In this document: positions 55,655 through 64,000 of the stretch, in pieces | Layout of the letters: each line of letters opens with the position of its first letter | Numbering within the stretch: the stretch's first letter is position 1 | Source: Fagopyrum homotropicum | Taxonomy: Eukaryota > Streptophyta > Magnoliopsida > Caryophyllales > Polygonaceae | Assembly (NCBI GenBank): GCA_033239125.1 | Contig: BSWB01000002.1 | Coordinates: 85,742,560 to 85,806,559, forward strand | Direction of reading: 5' to 3' | DNA: 64,000 bases | Program-made: the position numbers and the translations under genes | Notes under the pieces: generated by a model | The model's database searches: none | What the model was told of the DNA's origin: nothing | What the model saw: only the letters and a program-made list of their open reading frames with translations

Positions 55655-56642
55655 ATGGCTTGGGCTAGAGCGACATCTACAGTTGGACGAGGTAGTGGTA
55701 GACCACTTCTTCCTCCAATAGTGATAGGTCAAGGACCAGTTCCCGCTGTTGATCCGTCTATAGTAGAGGATGTATACGAGGAGGTAGTTGAGAGCGTCGT
55801 TCCTGAGACTAGGAGCGGTGGAGCCGGGAGACAACGATCACAGTGAGTCCAGTCAAATGACTCGGATCATGTCTCTATGAGGGGACCAGAGTTTTGCGCG
55901 TACATCGGACGAGTGGAGGAGGCTGCTAGAGGGCCTCGACCAAACACTTGGTTGAAATCATTTCATTAGTTGGGTGTCTCTATGAGGGGACCAGAGATCT
56001 TTTGAGATGTCCCAGGGAGCTACTCAGGTGCCAGTTACACCGGCACGTGTTGTTGAGATTGCTAGAGCTTCGGACGAGTATAGAGGGCCTCGACCAAACA
56101 CTTGGTTGAAATCATTTCATTAGTTGGGTGTACCCCTTTTCTCTAGGAAGATGGGATTGGAGACCGAGATTTTGATTAGGCATGTAGACTCGGCCCTTGA
56201 GTCTATCAGATGTTTAGAGGACAAACGGATAGAGGTAGTACAAACTCTACTCTGTGACCTAGCTCAGCAGTGGTGGAGGACCATGTGGGTTCGAGCCACC
56301 AGCTATGACCTTATACGAAGCATGATCATAGAGTGTTTCTGCCATGCCTCACTGAGTAGGGAGAAACTACAGGATTTTATAGAGGTAGGCTTCGAGGATG
56401 TGCCGATAGCAGATGCCAACAATCATTTCCAAACGGAGCTGGCATTACTAGGTTTAGATGCACCATTTGAAGACCAACACGTGTATCTGTTCTCCCGCCG
56501 ATTGAGGGAGAGTACACGTTCTTACATGGTGGGTTTTCATTGCGAGTCGTTGACCAACTACCAAGATAGAGCCTCAGCTTACGAACGTCAGCGGGCTAAC
56601 CAGAGGAGGACTTCTCAGACGGGAAGGTCTAAGAAGAGATAA
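55655..56642 (+). pseudogene. gag: D3 Gag, with internal partial duplication
   Basis: ATG at 55655 (MAWARATSTVGRGSGRPL) then TGA at 55844. A rearranged stretch (55866-56132) repeats a 41-bp segment twice (55938 and 56092) and the words TCTCTATGAGGGGACCAGAG. Gag then reads openly from 56124 (LEDKRIEVVQTLLCDLAQQW, FQTELALLGLDAPFEDQHVY) to TAA at 56640. Confidence 0.87.
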
Positions 56643-57105
56643 CACATTGGACAGTCAGGTGCAAGAGCATCTAGGTACGGGTGAGGCTAGTCTCAAGGCC
56701 GCTCGAGTTATCTAGTGTATGCACAAACTTCTGAGAGAGGCCGACAGTGTTACAACTGCAAAGGTTATGGACATGTGACGATTGATTGCCCGAGAGCACC
56801 ACTGACTTGCTTCTCTTGCGGGAAGCCATGGTATAAGGCTACGTGTTGCCGTCATGGCAAGGCGTCATCACAGCAGGGTTCTTCCCCTACTGGTACAACA
56901 GGTGGGCAGAGACCACCTCAACACCAATCACAGGGACATCAGTCCTAGATCATCTTGTTACTCAGGGTTCTACTCCAGGAACTAGTAGAGGTAGAGATGG
57001 TGGTACCAATGACACTAGAGGAGCTCGAGGTCGGGTTTTTTAGCTAAGGAGCCGCCAGCGCCAGTTGCTACAGGTACCATTCTGATTCATGGTGTACCTG
57101 TTAAA
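56643..57105 (+). pseudogene. gag: D3 Gag zinc knuckles
   Basis: Frame 56715-56948 has CYNCKGYGHVTIDC (complete CCHC) then CFSCGKPWYKATCC, a second knuckle-like motif without the His. A Gln/Ser-rich tail follows, with stops before protease. Confidence 0.82.
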
Positions 57106-57384
57106 GTTTTGTTTGATACGAGTGCGATGTACTCTTTCATATATAATGCATGCGTTGATAGACTGACCTTAGATACAGCAGAGAGTAGACCTTTCTTGAT
57201 AGGGTTACCAGATGGGGGTGAGGTTAGAAGAACCCGAGACGTACACGGTTTTCCTATACATTTAGGAAACCGTAATTTGGTTGTGCACTTCTTTGTCATG
57301 TCGTTGGTACGTGAGGAAGTCATTCTTGGTATGGATTGGATAGATAGGCATCATAATGTGTTAGATGTTCGTAGGGGACCATGA
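57064..57384 (+). pseudogene. pol: D3 protease
   Basis: Reads ILIHGVPVKVLFDTSAMYSF to VILGMDWIDRHHNVLDVRRG. The active-site motif is DTS-A rather than D-T/S-G-A, so the conserved Gly is lost. Stops at 57382-57384. Confidence 0.82.
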
Positions 57385-57515
57385 TGGTCTCTACCGAGTC
57401 AAGTCAGGTCGAGATTTTCCGAGATTGGGACCTTGGGAAGACTGGTATGGTTATTAGTGCAGTACGTGCATCAAGATTGATCGCACAGGGTTGTTAGGCC
57501 TTCTAGTGTTATGCC

Positions 57516-58694
57516 ATGAAGGAGGGCGAGAGTCCAACGTTAGAGGACATCCCAGTTATCTGCGAGTTTCTGGATGTATTCGCTGAGCCATCTAGTTTGT
57601 CGTCTCAAAGGAGTGTAGACTTCGGTGTCGAGTTTGAGCCTAGTACGAGACCGATCTCGAAGGCCCCATACCATATGGCGCTTGTCGAGTTGTTAGAGCT
57701 GAAGAAGCAACTCGACGAGCTGGCTGAAAAGGGATTCATCCGCCCTAGCGTATCCCCGTGGGGAGCACCTGCCCTCTTCGTGCGGAAGAAGGACGGATCG
57801 TTGTGATTGTGCATTGACTACAGAGAGCTGAACAAGGTGACCATCAAGAACAAGTATCAATTGCCTCGCATTGATGACTTGTTAGATCAGCTTCAGGGAG
57901 CGACTGTTTTCTCCAAGATTAATTTGCACTCAAGTTATCACCAGCTGAGGGTGAGAGAGCTAGATGTGCATAAGACAACATTTCGGACTCAGTATGGCAA
58001 CTACGAGTTTGTAGTGATGCCATTCGGGCTCACAAATGCGCTTGCCGTCTTTATGGAGTTGATGAATAGTATATTCATCGACTTCTTGGAACGGTTTGTG
58101 GTGATCTTCATAGACGATATCCTGGTGTACTCTCGTAGCAGAGAGGAACATGCAGGACATCTGAGGACAGTGATGCGAGTTTTGAGGGATAGAGAATTGT
58201 TTGCCAAGTTCTCTAAGTGCGAGTTCTGGATGCCAAAGGTAGCATTTCTAGGTCATGTTGTCTCCGCCGATGGGATCAAGGTTGATCCGGCAAAGATTGA
58301 GTCTGTAGCAGCATGGACGGCACCGATGAATGTCAAGGAAGTGCGCAGCTTTCTTGGCTTAGCCGGTTATAACCGATGGTTTGTGGAGGGATTCTCTGTG
58401 ATTGCCCATCCACTTACCAGCCTGTTGAGGAAGACTACCCGGTTTGTATGGTCCGAGCCGTGTACTCAGAGTTTCGAGGACCTGAAGAGACGTTTGACTT
58501 CCGCTCCCATCTTAACGCAGCCGGAGAGCACAAAGGACTTCGTTGTCTATAGGGTTGCATCCAAGCTAGGTTTGGGATGTGTTCTGATGCAGCGTGGCAG
58601 AGTGATTGCTTATGCGTCTAGACAGTTGGAGTTGGAAACAGTAGTTCATGCACTAAAGATCTGGAGACATTACCCGTATGGCGCTACATGCTAG
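57516..58694 (+). pseudogene. pol: D3 RT and RNase H start
   Basis: One frame with a single internal TGA at 57804-57806 (just before LCIDYRELN). RT motifs: AEKGFIRPSVSPWGAPALFV, CIDYRELNKVTIKNKYQLPR, FGLTNALAVFMELMNSIF, FVVIFIDDILVYS (YxDD family), VRSFLGLAGYNRWFVEGFSV. RNase H begins FVVYRVASKLGLGCVLM; the catalytic Asp of the usual D-A-S is Val here. Ends at TAG (58692-58694). Confidence 0.9.
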
Positions 58695-59238
58695 ATCTTC
58701 ACATACCATAAGAGTGTGAAATATATTTTCATGCAGTGGGAATTGAATAACCACCAGCGCAGATATCTTGAGCTGATCAAGGACTTTGACCTTGAGATTC
58801 TGTACCATCTAGGGAAGGCGAATGTTGTCGTCGACGCCCTGAGCAGGAAGATGCCTTGAGAGAAGACGATTGCGAGATTGACAATTCAACCCCAACTTCA
58901 GAGAGATCTAGCTTGGCTAGAGATGGACATCCAGTTTCTTGATGAGGATGTTCAGTTGAGCATTTCAGAGGTTCTACCTGATTTGTTGAGTGAGATCCAA
59001 CAGAAGCAGGGAATCGGCCCGACGTTGATGAGGATACGAGATAGGATGTCTCGAGGTGAGGCACCACAGTTCTCCATAGGAGCAGATGGAGTGATGAGAC
59101 GCCGCGACTGTGTCTGTGTACCCGCTGATGTGGAGTGAGACAAAGGATTCTACAGAAGGCTCACTCCACACCTTACTCAATGCACCCAGGTGCGAGTAAG
59201 ATGTATCAAAATGTGAGAGTTCATATTGGTGGGGTGGG
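58695..59238 (+). pseudogene. pol: D3 RNase H end and integrase N-terminus
   Basis: In-frame remainder reads YLELIKDFDLEILYHLGKAN and VVVDALSRKM, then stop. A further frame (58878-59138) has LDEDVQLSISEVLPDLLSEI and MSRGEAPQFSIGADGVMRRR; the zinc-binding His region near 59165-59240 (HPG, VHYWWGG-like) is split by frameshifts. Confidence 0.8.
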
Positions 59239-59810
59239 ATGAAACCCGATGTAGCCAAATTTGTGGCTCAATGTGCGATATGTCAACAGGTCAAGATAGA
59301 GCATTGCAGACCAGGAGGAGAGCTCCATCCACTACTAGTACCGCAGTGGAAGTGGGAGGACATCTTCATGGACTTTGTGACAAGGTTGAGACCGAGTAGG
59401 AGTTTTGATGCTATCTGGGTTGTGGTTGATAGACTGACGAAGACTGCACATTTTATCCCTATTAGGGTTACGTGGCCAGTGAGCAGACTAGATGAGGTTT
59501 TCACTAGACAGATAGTGAGACTCCATGGTGTACCGAAGATGATCGTCTCAAATCGAGATGGACGATTCACCTCAAGGTTTTGGTAGCAGATTCAAATTGC
59601 TTTGGGGACGAGTTTGCATTTCACGACTACATTCCATCTTCAGACAGATGTTCAGTCCGACAGAACTATTCAGATGCTGGAAGATATGCTGGGAGCTTGT
59701 GTGTTGGATTGGGGACAAGGATGGTCAGATTACCTCCCATTGGTTGAGTTCTCATACAACAACAGCTGGATGCATCAATTGGGATGACCCCATATGAGGC
59801 AATGTATGGA
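59239..59810 (+). pseudogene. pol: D3 integrase core
   Basis: MKPDVAKFVAQCAICQQVK completes the zinc site; the core reads FMDFVTRLRPSRSFDAIWVV, RLHGVPKMIVSNRDGRF and, after a TAG (59584-59586) and in the continuing region, LQTDVQSDRTIQMLEDMLGA. The middle Asp position is Asn (SNRD) and the Glu position is Asp (QSDRT), so two triad residues are altered. A TGA at 59785-59787 interrupts again. Confidence 0.85.
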
Positions 59811-60435
59811 CGTAGATGTCGTACATCATTATATTGGATGGGTTTAGTAGTGTCAGTGGTATAGCGCCAGAGCAGATTCAAGATGATATGGCTCGAGTAG
59901 TGTTGATCGGAAAGAGGTTGGCTGCATAGAGTCGCCAGAAGTCATATCAGACAAGATGCATCGACCTCTAGAGTTCAGGGTAGGAGCTCACGTCTGGCTG
60001 AGGATATCTCCGACGCGAGACGTCAGACGTTTTGGCATAAAGAGGAAGTTGAGTCCCCGATATGTCGGTCCTTTTGAGATACTGGATAGAGTTGGAAGAG
60101 TAGCGTATAAATTAGCTTTGCCACCGAGGTTGGAGGGTGTTCACCCTGTATTTCATGTGTCTCAACTGAGATAATACATACCAGATCCAAGACACATTGT
60201 CAGTTATGATGATTTAGTGGTTGAGCCGGACCACACTTTTGTTGAGCACCCGATTGCAGTCCTAGAACGAGGTATGAGACGCCTACGTTCGAAGGACAAT
60301 CCTATGTTGAGGATATAGTGGTCGAAACGAGGACCGGAGGAGGCTACATGGGAGACCGAGGATAGTATCTAGAGGAACTATCTAGAGTTCTATGCCGAGA
60401 TAGATGCACATGTAGGATCCACGAGTAGATCTTAG
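59811..60435 (+). pseudogene. pol: D3 integrase C-terminus and chromodomain
   Basis: Frame 59956-60174 (FRVGAHVWLRISPTRDVRRF, LSPRYVGPFEILDRVGRVAY, HPVFHVSQLR) ends in TAA. The frame continues past it to a chromodomain-like stretch (VEHPIAVLERGMRRLRSKDN, WSKRGPEEATWETED near 60240-60370) with two more stops. Chromodomains of this type target chromovirus integration to heterochromatin. Confidence 0.85.
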
Positions 60436-60548
60436 AGCTATCTTGGTGAGTGTATGTTATGTGTTTATGTGATATGTTGTGTTTTCGTGCTAGCTGTGAT
60501 GTGCGCATGCGATCTTTTAGATCTTGTTTGCTAGCGCGAGTTACGTTA

Positions 60549-60790
60549 TAGTTGGAGATGGTTCTTTCCTCTATGCTATTGTGATATGATTAGGATTAGC
60601 TGGATATGGTTATTCCTCCATGCTATTATTGATAGACATAGTTTGAATGGAGATGATTTTCCTCCACGCCCTTGTGTTATGAGTGTAGTTTGGCTGAAGA
60701 TGGCTTTCCTCCATGCCATTGTGATGTGGATATGAGTTGGCTGGAAATGGCTTACCTGTATGCCTTGCTTAGTTGAGTGATTGTGTTGCT
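60549..60790 (+). repeat. Degenerate repeat of about 47 bp in D3 3' UTR
   Basis: About five units containing TTTCCTCCATGCCATTGTGA-like cores between the chromodomain and PPT. A remnant of the same unit is at 30624-30680 in D1. Confidence 0.75.
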
Positions 60791-60944
60791 GGAGTGATGA
60801 TTCTTCCATGTTGTGCTTTGAGGTTATAGAATGTGTAGGTTGATATCTTATGAGCGGAGAGGAGATACCTCTGATAGAGAGAGTGTGTATACCTCGGCAT
60901 ATGGGTCCGAGAAGATTTGGGATTATGCAAGTTTCGGGACGAAA

Positions 60945-60965
60945 CTTGTTTTTAGGGGAGTGTGA
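60945..60965 (+). promoter_or_regulatory. D3 polypurine tract region
   Basis: TTTTTAGGGGAGTGTGA precedes TGTAAGAGCC. It is a short purine run, conserved with D1. Confidence 0.65.
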
Positions 60966-62778
60966 TGTAAGAGCCTTAGTTTTTAGGTGCTGAGTGGTGT
61001 TGAGCAGGACCTACCCGCCCTTGTAGGTCCAGTGGGACGCCCCTACGGGTCCTGTGGTCCGCCCCTACGGCTCTGCGGGTCCACCCCTGCGGTTTCCTGC
61101 GGCTGCAGCCGTCTTTGTTGACTCTTGACCCGTATTTAATCTCAGCTTCCTATATAAGCTTCCCTTGCTTCCTAATTGAGAGTTCCTTCACCTTCTCCAG
61201 CATTCTTCTTCTCCTCACGTTCATCTTCTTCTCCTCACGTTCATCTTCTTCTCTTCTCTCTTCCTTTGGATCTTCTTTGATCTTGTGTGAGTTTTGAGAG
61301 AGTTGTTGAGCTTTGAGCTTGGATTGGTGATGATAGATGTGATGCTGAGTTGTGGAGAGCCAACTGAGGTGTGTAGGTGCTGATCCTTCTCCTCTGTTTA
61401 GGTTTTAGCTAGTGAGTTTTTCCTCTTCCTCCTTTCTACTTTGCTTCTTTTCTTCTTCTTTAGCTTAAGATTCATAACCTTAGGCTTGTGTGGACCATCC
61501 TGGACATTTTGATGCTCATACATGTATGCATATGTGTATGTTTGGTTGTTGTTTGAAGAAGAGGTGAAGAAGAGCAAGTGAAGGATCGAAGAGAAGTCGA
61601 AGATCAACCCTCTGAACACCAGCCGCCCCTACGCTTGAGTTGAGCCGCCCCTGCGCCTTGGTTGAGCCGCCCCTGCGCCAAAGTTGGTCCGCCCCTACGC
61701 CTCACTAGTGCAGCGCCCTCGCGTCTCTTGCTTCCACCGGTGCATGTCCAGGGCATACCTAGTTGGTATGTTTCCTTCCTTACTTTCATTTGGCCTTGGC
61801 TTTAGATATGGCTAGGCTAGTATGGTTGATGATGAGCTTGATGAGATGTATGATGGGAATGTGCCTTAGGCACTTGTATGTATGTTGAGGATCTGAGGTA
61901 TAGATGTGAGTTATAGTTGATTATGGTTATGAGGTGTAGGAGACGCGTCTCTTAACCTTTGCAGCGTTTGATTTTGTGTTTGTCTTGCTTATGTAGGCGT
62001 TGATCGTTTCCTCGAGGGGAAACTGTGACGTGGTACAAGTATACGAGTATTTCAGGTAAGTCCATAGGACTTACTTAGTGGGCAGTTGTGGATTTGAGTG
62101 TTTGTAATGGTTGTGTGTGTGCATATGATTGTTACATTTATAACCTAAACCGGACTAGGATGACCACTTCATTACCTTAATTGATGACCCAAGTGTATTA
62201 TAACCGGGCGGTGACCACCTGCCAAAGCTCGCCGAGAGTGGAGGAAGTGCTCAGAAGCCAGTAGCTCAGGGAGGACGTAGCTCCTCATGCAAAACCTGAG
62301 TTAAAGGGGGAAGAGACGAGGTTCTTTAGACTTCTCGTGCCACAAAAAAAGTTGAATTAGTAATGGAATAACTTAAGTAAAGATAATAAATGGATGTGTG
62401 TGTGGCATTGCATATTGTGATGTGTTGGTGTGTATGTGTTATTACTTCATTCTTTTTCATTTGTGTTAGCTAACGGTTTTATGCCGTGTTGTAGATGATC
62501 TGCAGGTTAGGAGGACTGCAGAGTTAGTCAGATAGGCGATCAGCCGAGGGATTCCGTACACTAGGTGGTGCATCGGTTTTGGGGTGTTTTGTACTCTAAT
62601 GTTCGTTTTGTACTCGGTTGTGATGTTGTAAACCTTTTGATTGTATATATTTATACAGTTTTGTGTATTTGGTTTTAATCTATTTGTGTCTTATTGTAAG
62701 ATCCAGTGAACTTGTTGTTAGATAGAGTCAAGATCCATTGTGAGATCATAATTCAGTAGCACCCCGAGTCGTGGAGAA
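60966..62778 (+). repeat. D3 3' LTR (1813 bp, last bases missing)
   Basis: Starts TGTAAGAGCCTTAG. Its end stops at GAGTCGTGGA without the GTTACA terminus present at 54976, so about 15 bases are lost. It holds CCGCCCCTACGG-type repeats (61010-61110, 61620-61700), a TATA box at 61151-61158 (TATATAAG) and the palindrome CAGGTAAGTCC-ATA-GGACTTAC near 62053. Confidence 0.9.
61151..61158 (+). promoter_or_regulatory. TATA box of D3 3' LTR
   Basis: TATATAAG, positioned after the GC-rich repeat zone and before a CT-rich leader. Confidence 0.6.
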
Positions 62779-63560
62779 TTTAATCCGTAGACTCCGGGTT
62801 CGCATATTGTTCAGACTTTTGTTACAAGTATAAATTTAAGACAATTTTCGTTCATTATTCACATACGTGTAAGAACGAACAATGGACCAATGGAAGTTGG
62901 AGTTGGAGAATCAGATGGAGGATATGAGGTTGGTTTGAAGGCAACAAATGACAAGTTCGAATCTATGCTAATGGCGGATCACCAGAAAGGTCAAATCTTA
63001 GTGGGAGCAAAAAGAGGTGCAACTCGTTGTGTCTCAAAAAAGCTGAAGAGAAGCTCGCCTTGAAAGCAGAAATGGAAGAGAAGGCCAACTCTGCAAAGGA
63101 AGAAGGCAGTCAGCTAAGAACCCCTCTCCAAGAAGCAATATGGAAGCTTTAGATGAAGCCAAAGGGGAGGACATTGAGTCGAGAAGTGATGTTGCGGATC
63201 GAGAGAATAGGTTACAAAGTGTAGCTCAAGAAAAGAGCAGCTTCGAGCCTTAGTGGATGCAAATGACAGAAGAGTTGAGGAGGTTTCAAAGCAGCTCATA
63301 GAAGGCTAGAAGCCAGTAAAGTTGGGAAGCAAACAAAGGAAGATGGGGAGAGCCAAGAATGGTGTGCAGTGGGAGGAGAGCAACAAAAGCTCATCCTCCA
63401 AGCAGCAACTCTGTATCGCAAGTTTGGGAGTCTCTTGAAAAAGGGAATTAGGAAGCACAGACAAAGGTTGTCTTGGATGTTGGGTATAGCAGATATTATT
63501 ACAAATGTCTTTATTTGCTTCTTTAAAGTTATAGGAATTTGTTTGTGTTGATCTCAATTT
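62779..63560 (+). pseudogene. Possible decayed coiled-coil gene fragment
   Basis: Short open pieces in changing frames read as charged helices: MDQWKLELENQMEDMRLV (62884 on), KAEEKLALKAEMEEKANSAK (about 63040-63100), DEAKGEDIESRSDVADRENR (about 63140-63200) and LRALVDANDRRVEEVSKQLI (about 63243-63302). Stops and frameshifts lie between them. No family is recognised; an old host coiled-coil gene or a distant gag are both possible. Confidence 0.4.
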
Positions 63561-63913
63561 TGCTAATTTGATTAATATAGTTGAAATAGGAACAGAGATT
63601 ATTAGCGGTTTGGGCGGAAAATCAAACAAACACACACTTTTCACTGCTTTCTTTTCGTAGTTAGTTAGAATTTAGAATAGGGCAGTTGTTCCAAGTATAT
63701 GATTTGGTTCCCGGTGAGTGATTCTATTTTTTTGCTTCTTCTTTATTCCATGCGTTGCAGTCTACAAACAAAATTTGCATTTGCAATTGCAATACCCATC
63801 TTGTATTGTTCACATTTTTTGTGGAGCGGAGATATTGGTTCAATACATGAAATGAAAAGGAAGAAATGTGGACAACTTGACGCTCGTTACCTCATTATCA
63901 TCATATTGTGGAG
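63561..63913. other. AT-rich region without a supported gene
   Basis: No retroelement motif and no convincing ORF. It may be the upstream region of the possible gene starting at 63914. Confidence 0.5.
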
Positions 63914-64000
63914 ATGAGAAGATTAGCAGATAAAATCTTTGTTATTGCAATCTTGATCTGTGGTTGGAGATTGGATCCTTGTAGTGCTAGAGCAAGGGTA
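63914..64000 (+). CDS. Possible secreted-protein N-terminus (runs off the window)
   Basis: ATG at 63914 opens 29 codons to the window end with no stop. The N-terminus has signal-peptide layout: basic start MRRLADK, hydrophobic core IFVIAILICGW, and a small-residue end CSARA suitable for cleavage. The start context GAGATG has a purine at -3. No catalytic motif is visible and the family is unknown. This short frame could be chance. Confidence 0.35.
   Translation, partial: MRRLADKIFVIAILICGWRLDPCSARARV

Noticed and set aside
63699..63917. 72-codon ORF with a hydrophobic middle, and a possible intron 63714-63760
   Set aside because: The GT...AG interval is only 47 bases, shorter than normal plant introns, and the ORF has no homology I recognise.

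Overview
This window is repeat-dense flowering-plant nuclear DNA, almost entirely LTR retrotransposons of the Ty3/gypsy superfamily. That follows from gag/protease/RT/RNase H/integrase reading frames, primer-binding sites matching initiator tRNA-Met or tRNA-Asp, polypurine tracts, TG...CA LTR ends and 5-bp target-site duplications (TSDs). I see no rRNA, tRNA or CRISPR locus, and the only candidate host gene start is at the extreme right edge. The species cannot be named from the sequence; a eudicot is likely but unproven.

Layout, left to right. (1) 1-9576: Athila-like element, plus strand, cut by the window edge in its 5' LTR; LTRs differ at about 14 of 1170 aligned bases by eye. It carries gag, protease, RNase H and integrase but lacks the RT catalytic core. 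It sits inside (2) a minus-strand CRM-like chromovirus, CB-minus (9577-10205 and 25362-30623), which is also split by (3) a plus-strand copy of the same family, CB-plus (10206-25361, TSD ATGGG). CB-plus is in turn split in gag by (4) a related minus-strand element, CC (13362-21005, TSD CTAAT). CB-minus lies in the 3' end of (5) a Tekay/Del-like element D1, whose 3' LTR starts at 30884 and is interrupted by a solo CC-type LTR (31858-32952, TSD TAGGT) and by (6) element CE (34132-46501, minus, TSD CTTTC). CE is split by (7) element F (36133-41134, plus), which has no normal pol and one unusual reading frame of about 557 codons. D1's LTR ends near 46743.

(8) 46744-54010: two minus-strand Tekay-like bodies (D2a, D2b) share one LTR; D2b has lost most of pol, and its 5' LTR holds an Athila-type solo LTR (51257-53004, TSD ACATA). 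(9) 54011-62778: D3, a plus-strand Tekay/Del-like element with chromodomain, many stops and mutated catalytic residues, with a small inverted-repeat element in its leader. (10) 62779-64000: non-LTR sequence with a decayed coiled-coil-like reading frame and, at 63914, a possible secreted-protein N-terminus running off the window.

None of the retroelements here looks autonomous: every pol is broken by stops, frameshifts or deletions. The most unusual items are element F and its repeat-bearing ORF, pol reading frames that run into the LTRs of CB, CC and CE/F and share a TRxxAK motif, a 36-bp in-frame minisatellite in the CC LTR, the RT-less Athila ORF, and repeated U1-like motifs in Athila LTRs. 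Stacked CRM-like copies suggest pericentromeric or centromeric DNA, but no satellite array is present to prove it.
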